DNA from: Domibacillus robiginosus | GTDB taxonomy: Bacteria > Bacillota > Bacilli > Bacillales > Domibacillaceae | Assembly (NCBI RefSeq): GCF_000966195.1 | Contig: NZ_LAHL01000061.1 | Location: forward strand, 1 to 33,010 | Reading direction: 5' to 3' | Length of the DNA stretch: 33,010 bases | Part shown: in pieces, positions 15,967 to 25,796 of the stretch | Position numbering within the stretch: the first letter of the stretch is position 1 | How the letters are laid out: every line of letters starts with the position of its first letter | The notes under the pieces: model-generated | What the model was told of the DNA's origin: nothing | Seen by the model: only the letters and a program-made list of their open reading frames with translations | The model's database searches: none | Made by a program: the position numbers and the translations under genes

Positions 15967-17160
15967 TTACCAGACAAACAAACCAACAAACATAGCACTC
16001 AAAAGTGAGACGGCGATGCCGCTCACTAAAAGCTTCCACACATTTTTCCCTATTATTTTGGACTTTTCATCACCCATGATTGAACTGATTGTCCCGTAAA
16101 TCATACCGACCGTACTGAAGTTTGCGAAAGAAGTTAAAAATGTTGTCGCTACTGCAACCGTATGAGGCTGCAGGGTATGGATGTTTTTTTGCAGGTCGAT
16201 CATGGCCACAAATTCGTTTGTAGCAAGCTTGATACCCATGAGCTGAGCAACGTACATAGCATCATGGCCGGACAGACCAAGAAGAAAAGCAAATGGGCTG
16301 AAAATAACGGAGAAAATCTTTTGGACCGTCAGCCCTTCTATAACAAATCCCAGTATGCCATTCAAGCAAGCCGTCAGGGCAACATAGCCGATCACCATTG
16401 CTAAAATCACGATAACCATTCGCATCCCGACAAGCATACTATTTGAAATGGTCGAGAAAAAATCAGTGCGTTCTTTTTTCGAAGGAACATAAACAATGTC
16501 TTCCTCTTTGCTCACTTCTATCGGGTTTAAAACGCTGGCTAACAGCAAAGCATTCAAGCAGTTTAAAGGAATCGCCGCAAAAACATATTCTCCCGGCACC
16601 ATGCTTAAATAAGCGCCAATGATCGATCCGCTGATACTGCTCATGCTCATAATGCCAAAGGTAAGCAGGCGGTTATCCTTCAATACGGAAAGCTGCTGCC
16701 GAATCACAGCCAGCGCTTCTGTATTCCCGAGAAACATCATTTGCAGTGAAAAAAAGCTTTCCAGCTTGGGAAGCCCTGAAATTTTAGAAATAATCCATCC
16801 TACCTTATCGATAATCCATGTTAAAACACCAAAATAACTAAGGATGTCAAAGAAGGTAACGATAAAAATAATGGGCATTAACGCACTAAAGAAAAAATCA
16901 ACCGTAGGATTCGCCATCACCGACGGAAAAGCAAAAGAAATCCCCTCATTTGCACAGTCTATGAGAAAAGTAAAAAATGAGGCAATTTTATCAATAATCC
17001 ACGCCCCGATTTTTGTTCCCAGCATAAACCAGGTAATGAGCAGTTCCACGACGATTAAAGCAGCAATAGGACGCCACTTTACCTGTTTCTTGTTGGGAGA
17101 ACAAAGAAATACCAGGCCAAAAACGACTAGAATCCCAACCATATTTAATAAAAAAAACAC
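15967..17160 (-). CDS. nupG: Purine nucleoside transporter, CNT family (NupG type)
   Basis: 397 residues, the length of B. subtilis NupG (YxjA), with near-identical stretches such as LELLITWFMLGTK-like (VELLITWFMLGTK), KLESFFSLQMMFLGNTEA, MSMSSISGSIIGAYLSMVPG and FFSTISNSMLVGM. CNT proteins import nucleosides with a cation. The start is GTG 17160 with GGGAG 8 nt upstream. A guanine-class purine riboswitch stands 178 nt before the start, so the gene should be off when guanine or hypoxanthine is abundant. It is monocistronic with its own terminator. Confidence 0.92.
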   Translation of the reverse strand: MFFLLNMVGILVVFGLVFLCSPNKKQVKWRPIAALIVVELLITWFMLGTKIGAWIIDKIASFFTFLIDCANEGISFAFPSVMANPTVDFFFSALMPIIFIVTFFDILSYFGVLTWIIDKVGWIISKISGLPKLESFFSLQMMFLGNTEALAVIRQQLSVLKDNRLLTFGIMSMSSISGSIIGAYLSMVPGEYVFAAIPLNCLNALLLASVLNPIEVSKEEDIVYVPSKKERTDFFSTISNSMLVGMRMVIVILAMVIGYVALTACLNGILGFVIEGLTVQKIFSVIFSPFAFLLGLSGHDAMYVAQLMGIKLATNEFVAMIDLQKNIHTLQPHTVAVATTFLTSFANFSTVGMIYGTISSIMGDEKSKIIGKNVWKLLVSGIAVSLLSAMFVGLFVW

Positions 17161-17337
17161 ACCAACAGCTCCCTATCTAGGATTCCCTGTATAAGTAAGC
17201 CCTTCGTTTCATCCACAGCCACAGCCCGAAGCATGAAAAAAAGAGTTTTGGAAATCCCATTGCCGAATACAGTGATCCATAAAGAATCTGTATACAGGAA
17301 ACCGTCTGCGTGCTTTTCTCTTCGTTTATCCACACTT

Positions 17338-17405
17338 CCCTGTAGTCCGGCATTTATGGCTGCCGGGTAGAAACTATCAGACCATTTCACTGATATTATA
17401 CAAGG
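17338..17405 (-). ncRNA. Purine riboswitch aptamer, guanine class
   Basis: P1 pairs CCTTGTA with TACAGGG (one G-U). P2 is ATCAG/CTGAT with a GAAATGG loop. J2-3 is the hallmark GTTTCTAC. P3 is CCGGCA/TGCCGG with a CCATAAA loop. J3-1 reads GACTAC, with C at the ligand-pairing position that selects guanine over adenine. The two loop GG and CC pairs needed for kissing are kept. Confidence 0.93.
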
Positions 17406-17425
17406 ATCATTTTTTAGACCTGCTC

Positions 17426-17454
17426 ATTTTATAACAAACGACAAAATGCGACAA
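17426..17454 (-). promoter_or_regulatory. Probable promoter of the nupG riboswitch transcript
   Basis: TTGTCG (17449-17454) and TAAAAT (17426-17431) are 17 bp apart. The predicted start point lies about 14 nt before the aptamer, a sensible place. Confidence 0.55.
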
Positions 17455-17684
17455 TATTTTCACAAGAAGTTGTAATCATTTTGCAACTATCAATACTTTG
17501 AAGATTCAGTATAGAAAGAATGGAAGAGAAGCCTGATGGAGAATGGTTCTTTTATAGGATTTTCAAATGTGAAAGGATCTATCATTAAAATATTATTTAA
17601 AACGAATGAGTTATGTAAAGGACGGAGGTTATTTGTTATTCTAGTACATATGCCAATCAGGGCAGTTTAGGAGTGGATGAAACT
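17455..17684. other. Gap between the nupG promoter and the DUF4317 gene
   Basis: This AT-rich stretch shows no gene, tRNA or strong hairpin. It should contain the DUF4317 promoter. No -35/-10 pair at 16-18 bp was convincing on the plus strand. A ribosome-binding-like GGACGGAGG at about 17620 leads only to a TTG followed at once by a stop. Confidence 0.4.
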
Positions 17685-18869
17685 ATGAACAAAAAAGACA
17701 TCGCACATATTCGGAAGCAATTCAAAGTAGATAATGACTTACTTAAAATCTCTGATATTTTTAATGTGTATATTATGAAGGAATCAAGCGACATTTACCA
17801 TCATCAAAGCCAGCCCTTTGAAATGCTGGACCAGGATCAGCAGGAATTATTTATGAATAACTTTAAAAAATTACTTGCCGGCCAATTGGATGAGAAGCTT
17901 TTTGAGTTAAAGTTTCAACGGGAAGCCCAAAATAATAGCCAGCTCATTTTGCATCAAGGATTACTGAGCGCTGACGTAGACGGCTGGAAAGAGCAAATGC
18001 TTCAAATTGTCGGCAAAATGCTTGCACTTCGGCAATATGAGAAGGATATTGTCGTTACATTTATTCGCGGGGAATATTTCAAGCCAATGAAGCGCCGTAA
18101 CCAAGAAGCTGAAGAAAGCGAACGGGATACCGTTTATTCTCATCCGTTTATTTTGTGCAGCATCAATAACACACAGGAGCCAAAAAAAGAACTACTTTTT
18201 GACTATGTTGAAAAAGAATTCAAATATCATTTTGTCCTTGATCCCATTATTAATCTCAACACCCCCCTCTCAGGTTTTCTGTTTCCCTGCTTCACCGATA
18301 ATACAGCAGACGTGAATCACATTCTTTATTCAGCAGGCAAGGTGCATGAGCCCGATCACCAGTTTATAGAGGACGTATTAAACGGGGAGGAAACGATGAC
18401 GGCAAAAGACGATAAAATCGTTTTCGAGGAAATCATTAAAAACGTAACCGGAGATCAGCTAAGCACGTCTACACTCTCTAATGTATATGAAGAAATTAAC
18501 CGAATGATCGAGGAAAATGAAGAGGAAGAACCGCCAAAATTAGATGCCAGGGATGTAGAACGAGTTTTAAAGATGAGCGGCCTTGAAGAGATCAATTCGG
18601 AAAAAATTGAATCAGCCTATCAAAAAATCATAGATGATGACAAATATGAGATCAAAGCCAGCAGCATCCTGCCGAAATACACGTCAAAATCCATTAAAAT
18701 CAGCACGAAAGCAGCAAACATTTCAATCAGCCCGCAGGATTTGAGCTATGTGAAACAAATTCTTTTCAACGGGAAACGCTACCTCATGATCGAAGTGGAA
18801 GAAGACACTGTCATTGAAGGCTTTACAATGATCCCGGAGGCTCTTAGCGGCGATTCAAATAAACAATAA
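17685..18869 (+). CDS. DUF4317 family protein
   Basis: 394 residues from ATG 17685 (MNKKDIAHIRKQFK, the usual family beginning). AGGAG lies 11 nt upstream; a GTG at 17673 sits too close to it. The protein is soluble and acidic. It has long helical stretches, a central domain (about 120-235), and a C-terminal segment KISTKAANISISPQDLSYVKQ with a beta-rich end. No catalytic motif is apparent. The family is common in Firmicutes with no settled function. It stands alone and ends in its own terminator. Confidence 0.85.
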   Translation: MNKKDIAHIRKQFKVDNDLLKISDIFNVYIMKESSDIYHHQSQPFEMLDQDQQELFMNNFKKLLAGQLDEKLFELKFQREAQNNSQLILHQGLLSADVDGWKEQMLQIVGKMLALRQYEKDIVVTFIRGEYFKPMKRRNQEAEESERDTVYSHPFILCSINNTQEPKKELLFDYVEKEFKYHFVLDPIINLNTPLSGFLFPCFTDNTADVNHILYSAGKVHEPDHQFIEDVLNGEETMTAKDDKIVFEEIIKNVTGDQLSTSTLSNVYEEINRMIEENEEEEPPKLDARDVERVLKMSGLEEINSEKIESAYQKIIDDDKYEIKASSILPKYTSKSIKISTKAANISISPQDLSYVKQILFNGKRYLMIEVEEDTVIEGFTMIPEALSGDSNKQ

Positions 18870-18906
18870 ATAAAAGGTATCGGGTACCTGGCAGGTATGT
18901 GGGACG

Positions 18907-18948
18907 GGTCCTGGACTTCTTAGAAAAAAGTCCAGGGACCGTCTTTTA
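18907..18948 (+). terminator. Terminator of the DUF4317 gene
   Basis: GGACTT/AAGTCC extended by GGTCC/GGACC with a one-base bulge (18907-18918 with 18928-18940) is followed by GTCTTTTATAT. The preceding GGTACCTGGCAGG belongs to a GC-rich motif often repeated in Bacillus intergenic regions. Confidence 0.75.
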
Positions 18949-19057
18949 TATAAAAAAGACTTTCATTGCTGTTTCAGGCTAAAAGAATAAACGGCTTTGT
19001 AATATTGAAAGATATTTCAAGTGTCAGCAAATTACTTTCAACTTACTGTAGAATATT

Positions 19058-19343
19058 TTACCCTGACTGACCATTGCGAGACCTCTCCTGGTCAGAATTA
19101 TCACCTTCCTCCCATGTAACTGCTGTATTTACTGTACGGAGGTTGTACAATATTGGACTTTGGTTTGGATCGCAAACTTGTCCGTTCTGAATCTGCCTTG
19201 TATACAGTTTCTGTTCGTCAGTTCAGGATTTTGCGTCCCGCTCCCTCCCGATTCTAACCTGCGATAGCGCTAACAGTTCCTCCTGCCAGTTCTGTAATGG
19301 ATTTTCATCAACTAGTTGTAACCCATGCCGGGCACACGAAAAA
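19058..19343 (-). pseudogene. Possible decayed coding fragment in the gap 18949-19390
   Basis: One minus-strand frame is open from about 19343 to a stop at 19058, broken by a single TGA at 19223-19225. The text looks like protein: LVDENPLQNWQEELLALSQ before the stop, and LYTRQIQNGQVCDPNQSP and LYNLRTVNTAVTWEEGDN after it. There is no start codon with a ribosome binding site. I do not recognise the family. A stretch this long could be open by chance. Nothing else is seen in this gap apart from the terminator at its left end. Confidence 0.25.
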
Positions 19344-19365
19344 AACTGCCGACAATAGTCGGCAG
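19339..19365 (-). terminator. Terminator of the SLH-PAP2 gene
   Basis: CTGCCGAC (19346-19353) pairs with GTCGGCAG (19358-19365) around AATA. Seven T follow on the minus strand. Confidence 0.88.
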
Positions 19366-19390
19366 CTTAGATATCTGGAATGACCAATTG

Positions 19391-22090
19391 CTATTTTTTT
19401 GCTTTGATACTTGCAATAACACTGTTATCTTTATATTTAACAGTTACCTTGTAACCACTAGCAGTTACATTATCGAATTTACCTTTCACCTTGTCGGCAG
19501 TGATTAACGTAATGTCTTTATCCTTTCCTATTTTATAATTAGAAAGATCTAAACTCAGGTCCCCACCATCAAGGTATAAAAGTCCATCAACATTTACTTG
19601 ACTGTTATCATCGTCCATTGCAATATCTAAGTTTCCATCTTCTATTGTGAAATTGCCATTTAGATTTAAAGATCCATCTGCATCAACTGCAACTGTTCCA
19701 TTTTCTAAATAAAGATCTCCTTTACCAAAAGCAGCTGTAGAAGTAGCTTCTAATGTTCCTTCTTTTAGCAATGTGCCTCCTGTATAACTGTTGTCTCCTG
19801 TCAATGTAAGCATTCCTGTCCCTTTCTTGGTAAGCATACCGCTGCCAGTAATATCATTTCTCCACCAATCATGGGCATTAAATCTTCCTTTTGAAGCATC
19901 CATATGGACTGTTACATTGTTTAAAAACGCACCGTACCCATCAGCTGCTGTTACCAAATCAATTCTTCCCCAACCATTTGACTCATCTATTACAGGGTAG
20001 CCTGATTCAATTTCTGTGGTATATAATACTTCTCTGCGTTGTTGATCTGTTAAATAAGGTTGACGAGTTTCCAATAAAACTTCCGCCCCTTCAGGTACTA
20101 CAGGGTCTAAACCTTTTGTTCCTGTCTGAGGTAATCCGTAAGTAAGTTTTTCCCGATAGAAAGCTTTATTTGCTTCATGATCTTCCCATTTTTCTTCATC
20201 GTACGCACTTTCAAAGTTATAATCCTCTGTTATCGTATGTGCATATTCGTACAAGGTCATTCCTTTTGATTGGGCTAATTCACCGAATACCTCTCCAGCA
20301 TTTTCATACGCCTTATCCAATACCTCTTTGTTTTCTGCAAGATTGTATGCGAATGCAGTCATTGCTGTAGATTGTATTCTTCCTCCTATCACATCAAGTG
20401 GAGAATGCATTCCGGCCACTATTCTATTTTCTCCCATTTGAGCTGCTCTTGTTAAAAATTCAGCATATCTTTCCGGTGTTGCATACGCAAATCCGAATGT
20501 TGATAAATACGCTGCACTTGTATGCCCACTTGGAAACGCTCCATCTTTTCCTCTTCCGTCTTCCGCTTTTCTTCTTACATACTCTAATGCAGGAATTACT
20601 TCCACATTCGTTTCATATTGCTGGAAATGTTTTTCTCCTGTTTCTTTTTTACCGCCTGAAGGCAATTCTTCTACTGCACTTTCACCACTGCCGATTGTTT
20701 CCCAAACAGGTAAACCATTTTGATCAACCACTTCTTTCACTTCTCCATTTGAATTCATTCTGTACGGCCTTGGTGAAGAGAAAAAGTACTTGGCAGGGTT
20801 TGACGAAGAAGGATTTCTAAATCTAATTAAATGAACTAAATCCATCGCATCTGAAAGTTCAGATTCCTTCCATTGCCCCATTCCCTGGCTTTCGTCTTCA
20901 GCAGTTGCTTCTTCCAATACCTTATTCATGTCCTCTGGCGATCTTACAATACTTGTTGTCGGGTTAACTATATCTGCGTAAGTATTAGCTAAAGGCCCAT
21001 ACGCATCTAGCATACTATATATCTTATCTCTTTGATCATCGTAATAGGCTGCTAACGCTTCTTCATCTGTTCTGTTTTTCGTAACATCTTCCACATATTT
21101 TATATTAGCTTCCCAAGTCTCTGCATCTCTGATTTCTTCGTTTGCATATGTTTTCTTATCAGCTACTATTTTTGTTTCATCATTTTTATACCCATCAAAA
21201 TAAACGGTAGGTCCGTCGCCATATTCTGCAGTCTCACCATTTGCACCTGGTTTAGTTAATGCTGTTCCGTCTCTCCAATCCGGTTGATTCATTGACCAGA
21301 TTTGATCAAAACCATCTAAAATATGAATAAAAGGATTGGTCTCAGCTATATTCTTTAGAACAGAATCATTTGCATTTCCACCATTATCCACTGCGGGTAA
21401 AGGCTGCTCAGTTTGAGGAGCCTCTGTATTTACTTTTTGAGCAGTCCCCTGTGGCTTTGAAGGTTTTGAAAGCCTTTCTTTTTTCAAAGCATTATGTAAT
21501 GTAACTACTGCTTCTGCACGCGTAATGTTTTGGAGAGGTTTAAAGCTTCCATCTGGATAGCCAGCCATAATATTTTCAGCTAAAACAGCCCCTACAAATC
21601 CTTTGCTCCAAGCCGGCATAGAGGATGAATCTTTGAATGTATCTGCAGCTTTTTCATCCTTATTCAACTTATTAATGATTGAGATCATTTTTGCGGCTTC
21701 CTGACGTGTAATGGCTTCGTGAGGCTTAATTGTATTATTCGGATAACCATGCAGATAGCCTGCTTCAATCGCTCTTGCTACTTCTATGTAATACCATGAG
21801 TCTGCAGAGACATCTTTAAAGCTGATTTCAGTTTCATTTGTATATCCAAAAGCTCTGTTAACCAGCGCAATAAAAGTCGCTCTAGTAATGAATTCATCCG
21901 GTTTAAAAGAACCGTCAGAGTATCCTTTAATTAAGCCAGCATCAATCCAGGTTTGAATTTCATTTTGCGCAAAGCTCCCCTCGATATCGGAAAACTGGCT
22001 GGCGGCCTGAACAGGAAGCGCAGAACATCCCATCGTTAGCACTGCAAGTGTTGTTACTGAGTTCCTTAATTTTCTTCTCATAAACTTCAT
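19391..22090 (-). CDS. Cell-surface SLH protein with PAP2/acid-phosphatase domain and autotransporter-type beta repeat
   Basis: 899 residues. A Sec signal peptide (cleavage near PVQAA, 26-30) precedes three SLH domains (about 33-80, 90-140, 152-203) that bind pyruvylated wall polymer. A Q/P-rich linker follows. Residues 250-600 form a PAP2 (class A acid phosphatase/haloperoxidase) domain with the full signature: KX6RP (K434, R441, P442), PSGH (520-523) and RX5HX3D (R556, H562, D566). So it should be a catalytic phosphatase on the cell surface. Residues 750-790 (GTGMLTLTGDNSYTGGTLL) are an autotransporter-associated beta-strand repeat, continued by beta-rich sequence to the end. It is monocistronic. 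The substrate is unknown; a role in releasing phosphate or turning over phosphorylated surface compounds is inference. Confidence 0.92.
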   Translation of the reverse strand: MKFMRRKLRNSVTTLAVLTMGCSALPVQAASQFSDIEGSFAQNEIQTWIDAGLIKGYSDGSFKPDEFITRATFIALVNRAFGYTNETEISFKDVSADSWYYIEVARAIEAGYLHGYPNNTIKPHEAITRQEAAKMISIINKLNKDEKAADTFKDSSSMPAWSKGFVGAVLAENIMAGYPDGSFKPLQNITRAEAVVTLHNALKKERLSKPSKPQGTAQKVNTEAPQTEQPLPAVDNGGNANDSVLKNIAETNPFIHILDGFDQIWSMNQPDWRDGTALTKPGANGETAEYGDGPTVYFDGYKNDETKIVADKKTYANEEIRDAETWEANIKYVEDVTKNRTDEEALAAYYDDQRDKIYSMLDAYGPLANTYADIVNPTTSIVRSPEDMNKVLEEATAEDESQGMGQWKESELSDAMDLVHLIRFRNPSSSNPAKYFFSSPRPYRMNSNGEVKEVVDQNGLPVWETIGSGESAVEELPSGGKKETGEKHFQQYETNVEVIPALEYVRRKAEDGRGKDGAFPSGHTSAAYLSTFGFAYATPERYAEFLTRAAQMGENRIVAGMHSPLDVIGGRIQSTAMTAFAYNLAENKEVLDKAYENAGEVFGELAQSKGMTLYEYAHTITEDYNFESAYDEEKWEDHEANKAFYREKLTYGLPQTGTKGLDPVVPEGAEVLLETRQPYLTDQQRREVLYTTEIESGYPVIDESNGWGRIDLVTAADGYGAFLNNVTVHMDASKGRFNAHDWWRNDITGSGMLTKKGTGMLTLTGDNSYTGGTLLKEGTLEATSTAAFGKGDLYLENGTVAVDADGSLNLNGNFTIEDGNLDIAMDDDNSQVNVDGLLYLDGGDLSLDLSNYKIGKDKDITLITADKVKGKFDNVTASGYKVTVKYKDNSVIASIKAKK

Positions 22091-22440
22091 ACCTTTTACA
22101 TCTCTCCGTTTCTACTGCGAACTTTTAAATGATTTCTTTTTCAAATCCTTTTATTTTCACCATTAATAGTTTATTCAATCTCTTAGCGGAAATTTGAGAA
22201 GTTGAATACTTATTAACAACACAAATTCCAGTATAAGAAGGTTATATTGTGTAAATATATTGAATCTGTAAAGATCACGTAAATTTTTGCAGCATACTAC
22301 TAATGATTTCTTTAATACTTCTAACTCCATGATTAATCCAGTAACCAGCAAATACACCACGCAATACTTTGTAATTTTGAATATTAATCCTAATTATGTT
22401 TCTAAACTTCTAGCCACCGTTAAATGCTGATATGCAAATT
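22091..22440. other. Leader and upstream region of the SLH-PAP2 gene
   Basis: About 350 bp, strongly AT-rich. No gene, RNA or clear operator is seen. The minus strand should contain the SLH-PAP2 promoter, but several TATA-like hexamers compete and none has a good -35 at 16-18 bp. Confidence 0.4.
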
Positions 22441-22444
22441 CAAG

Positions 22445-22478
22445 AAAAAAGACTACTTCCTATTTTCAGGAAGTAGTC
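22445..22478 (-). terminator. Terminator of groES-groEL
   Basis: GACTACTTCCT (22451-22461) pairs with AGGAAGTAGTC (22468-22478). TTTTTT follows on the minus strand. Confidence 0.88.
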
Positions 22479-22512
22479 TATAATTTAGAAAAAATTAATT
22501 TTGTGAACAGTT

Positions 22513-22556
22513 CTCATTTTGGGTGAAAAGCAGCTGTAACTGCTTTCCAAAATGAG
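22513..22556 (-). other. Long hairpin between groEL and its terminator
   Basis: CTCATTTTGG (22513-22522) pairs with CCAAAATGAG (22547-22556), and an inner AAAGCAG/CTGCTTT stem encloses a 6-nt loop. There is no T run, so it may protect the groESL mRNA 3' end rather than terminate. Confidence 0.6.
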
Positions 22557-22598
22557 ATGGTGGATGATGCTTTAAAACGTTATGTTCAACGCTTTAAA

Positions 22599-24260
<1,662 letters not shown>

Positions 24261-24310
24261 CTATTAGTCGTTCATTTTGAATGGTAAATTAAGCCGCTTT
24301 TTGCGAATTC

Positions 24311-24595
24311 TCAGCCAATTACAGCTAAAATGTCATTTTCGCGGAGCAATAAGTAGTCGTTTCCTTCAAACTTTACTTCTGTTCCTGCGTATTTTGAGAA
24401 GATAATGCGGTCGCCTTCAGCAACTTCAAGTGCTACACGCTCTCCGCTGTCAAGCACACGTCCTGTACCCACGGCCACGACTTTGCCTTCCTGTGGCTTT
24501 TCTTTTGCCGAATCTGGAAGTACAATTCCGCTGGCTGTTTTTTCTTCAGATTCTACAAGCTCAATTACTACGCGGTCACCTAGTGGTTTTAACAA
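24311..24595 (-). CDS. groES: Co-chaperonin GroES (Hsp10)
   Basis: 94 residues. It begins [20 protein letters not shown], contains the mobile loop [21 protein letters not shown] and ends ILAVIG. It caps the GroEL ring. A GAGGAGG-like site precedes the ATG. It is first in the CIRCE-controlled operon. Confidence 0.99.
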   Translation of the reverse strand: MLKPLGDRVVIELVESEEKTASGIVLPDSAKEKPQEGKVVAVGTGRVLDSGERVALEVAEGDRIIFSKYAGTEVKFEGNDYLLLRENDILAVIG

Positions 24596-24633
24596 ATGAA
24601 ACCCTCCTCAAAAATGGTTACATATATTTTTTA

Positions 24634-24660
24634 TTAGCACTCTTCTCTTATGAGTGCTAA
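24634..24660. promoter_or_regulatory. CIRCE operator (HrcA site) of groESL
   Basis: A perfect TTAGCACTC-N9-GAGTGCTAA. HrcA binds it in unstressed cells. A TATAAT on the minus strand (24668-24673) lies just upstream, so CIRCE covers the transcription start. hrcA itself is not in the window. Confidence 0.98.
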
Positions 24661-24732
24661 CACAATTATTATAATAAAGGATGGCCTATCCTCTTTGCAA
24701 GCAGAAAGCGGAAAAATTTTCAGACTCCTTAT

Positions 24733-24761
24733 TTGAAGCGGCTTTCGTTCAATAGTACAAT
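24733..24761 (+). promoter_or_regulatory. Sigma-A promoter of ydiL-ydiK
   Basis: TTGAAG (24733-24738) and TACAAT (24756-24761) are 17 bp apart. The predicted start point is near 24768, at the foot of the leader hairpin. Confidence 0.7.
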
Positions 24762-24767
24762 AAAAAG

Positions 24768-24793
24768 AAGAACGCTAGACGTTGCGTTTTTCT
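24768..24793 (+). terminator. Terminator-like hairpin in the ydiL leader
   Basis: AGAACGC-like and GCGTTTTT arms (24768-24775 with 24784-24791, one G-U pair) and a short T tract form a small hairpin right at the 5' end of the predicted transcript. It could attenuate transcription or stabilise the mRNA 5' end. Confidence 0.4.
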
Positions 24794-24813
24794 ATCAGTA
24801 AAGGGGTTTTTTT

Positions 24814-25557
24814 GTGAAAAAAGAATACGGGTTCATTTTGATTACGTACATTGTAATGCAGCTTTCCGCTTTTGTCGGCCAGCCGCTTCTGTACGAGGCA
24901 GGCCTGATTGCAGGAGTGGAGCCCGATCGCCTTAAAGCGCTTGTTCCGGGATACTGGACAATTATTGCTTTTGCCCTGGCAACAGCAATTGTGCTGCTTA
25001 TTTTATGGCGGTCCACATACCGAAACAAAATCGAACAGCAGACGCCTGTTTCGATCGGCGCTGCAGCGGCCTGGTCAGTTGCGGGTGTATTTATGGCGTT
25101 TCTTGCCCAATATGCAGCCATTATGATTGAAACAATCCTTGGCATTGAGCAAGGATCTGAAAATACACAAGATATTATTGAGCTTGTCCAGGGTGTGCCT
25201 ATTGTTGTCCTGGCTGTGGCCGTATTTGGACCTATTTTAGAAGAAATTGTGTTTCGTAAAATTATCTTCGGTTCTCTCTACAACCGGATGCCGTTTTTCT
25301 TTGCGGCTTTGATCAGCTCGCTTATTTTTTCGGTCGCCCATATGGAGCTCGAGCACACGATATTATATGCAGCAATGGGCTTTACATTCGCCTTTCTTTA
25401 TGTAAAAACAAAACGAATTATCGTACCGATTGTGGCACACGTGTCGATGAATACATTTGTCGTACTGATGCAGTATGTATTTGCGGATGAAATTCAAGAA
25501 ATGCTCCGCAAAGCAGAACAGATGGAACAAATGTCACAATGGATCAAGTGGTGGTAA
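24814..25557 (+). CDS. ydiL: CPBP-family intramembrane metalloprotease (YdiL)
   Basis: 247 residues with six to eight membrane helices. The three family motifs are present: EExxxR (E143, E144, R148), FxxxH (FSVAH, H176) and HxxxN (H209, N213), which build an intramembrane metal site. GTG start with AAAGGGG at 7 nt. It is followed by ydiK at a 12-bp gap, and the position next to groESL is as in B. subtilis. Substrate unknown. Confidence 0.93.
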   Translation: MKKEYGFILITYIVMQLSAFVGQPLLYEAGLIAGVEPDRLKALVPGYWTIIAFALATAIVLLILWRSTYRNKIEQQTPVSIGAAAAWSVAGVFMAFLAQYAAIMIETILGIEQGSENTQDIIELVQGVPIVVLAVAVFGPILEEIVFRKIIFGSLYNRMPFFFAALISSLIFSVAHMELEHTILYAAMGFTFAFLYVKTKRIIVPIVAHVSMNTFVVLMQYVFADEIQEMLRKAEQMEQMSQWIKWW

Positions 25558-25569
25558 GGAGGAAATTTT

Positions 25570-25764
25570 GTGCAGTCTTATTTAACAAGAGGCATTTTTT
25601 TTAGTGTCCTTGGTATTTTTTTCGTTCTTTTTGCGATTCAGGATGTTAATACAAATGGATTTGGTCCCTTTACCTACCTGCTGATTCTGCTGGCTACTAT
25701 GGATATTGGCACAGGCATCCGTCTCATGTTTACTCATATAAAACGGCAAAAAAGCCAAAAATAA
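25570..25764 (+). CDS. ydiK: YdiK family small membrane protein (DUF4305)
   Basis: 64 residues with two membrane helices (about 5-25 and 33-55) and a basic C-terminus, matching B. subtilis YdiK in size, topology and place. The GTG start has AAGGAGG upstream. It is cotranscribed with ydiL. Function unknown. Confidence 0.88.
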   Translation: MQSYLTRGIFFSVLGIFFVLFAIQDVNTNGFGPFTYLLILLATMDIGTGIRLMFTHIKRQKSQK

Positions 25765-25796
25765 AATCCGTCCAATTTACTGGGCGGATTTTTTTT
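25765..25796. terminator. Terminator between ydiK and tatC
   Basis: AATCCGTCCA (25765-25774) pairs with TGGGCGGATT (25781-25790, one G-U) before eight T on the plus strand. The tatC stop codon (25777-25779) falls in the loop. Confidence 0.85.

Noticed and set aside
17161-17337. Rho-independent terminator for the purine riboswitch at the T7 run near 17236
   Set aside because: No complementary arm for the sequence before the T run was found.
22015-22090. Lipobox in the SLH-PAP2 signal peptide (TMGC)
   Set aside because: The position before the cysteine does not fit a lipobox, and an AxA-type signal peptidase I site follows.
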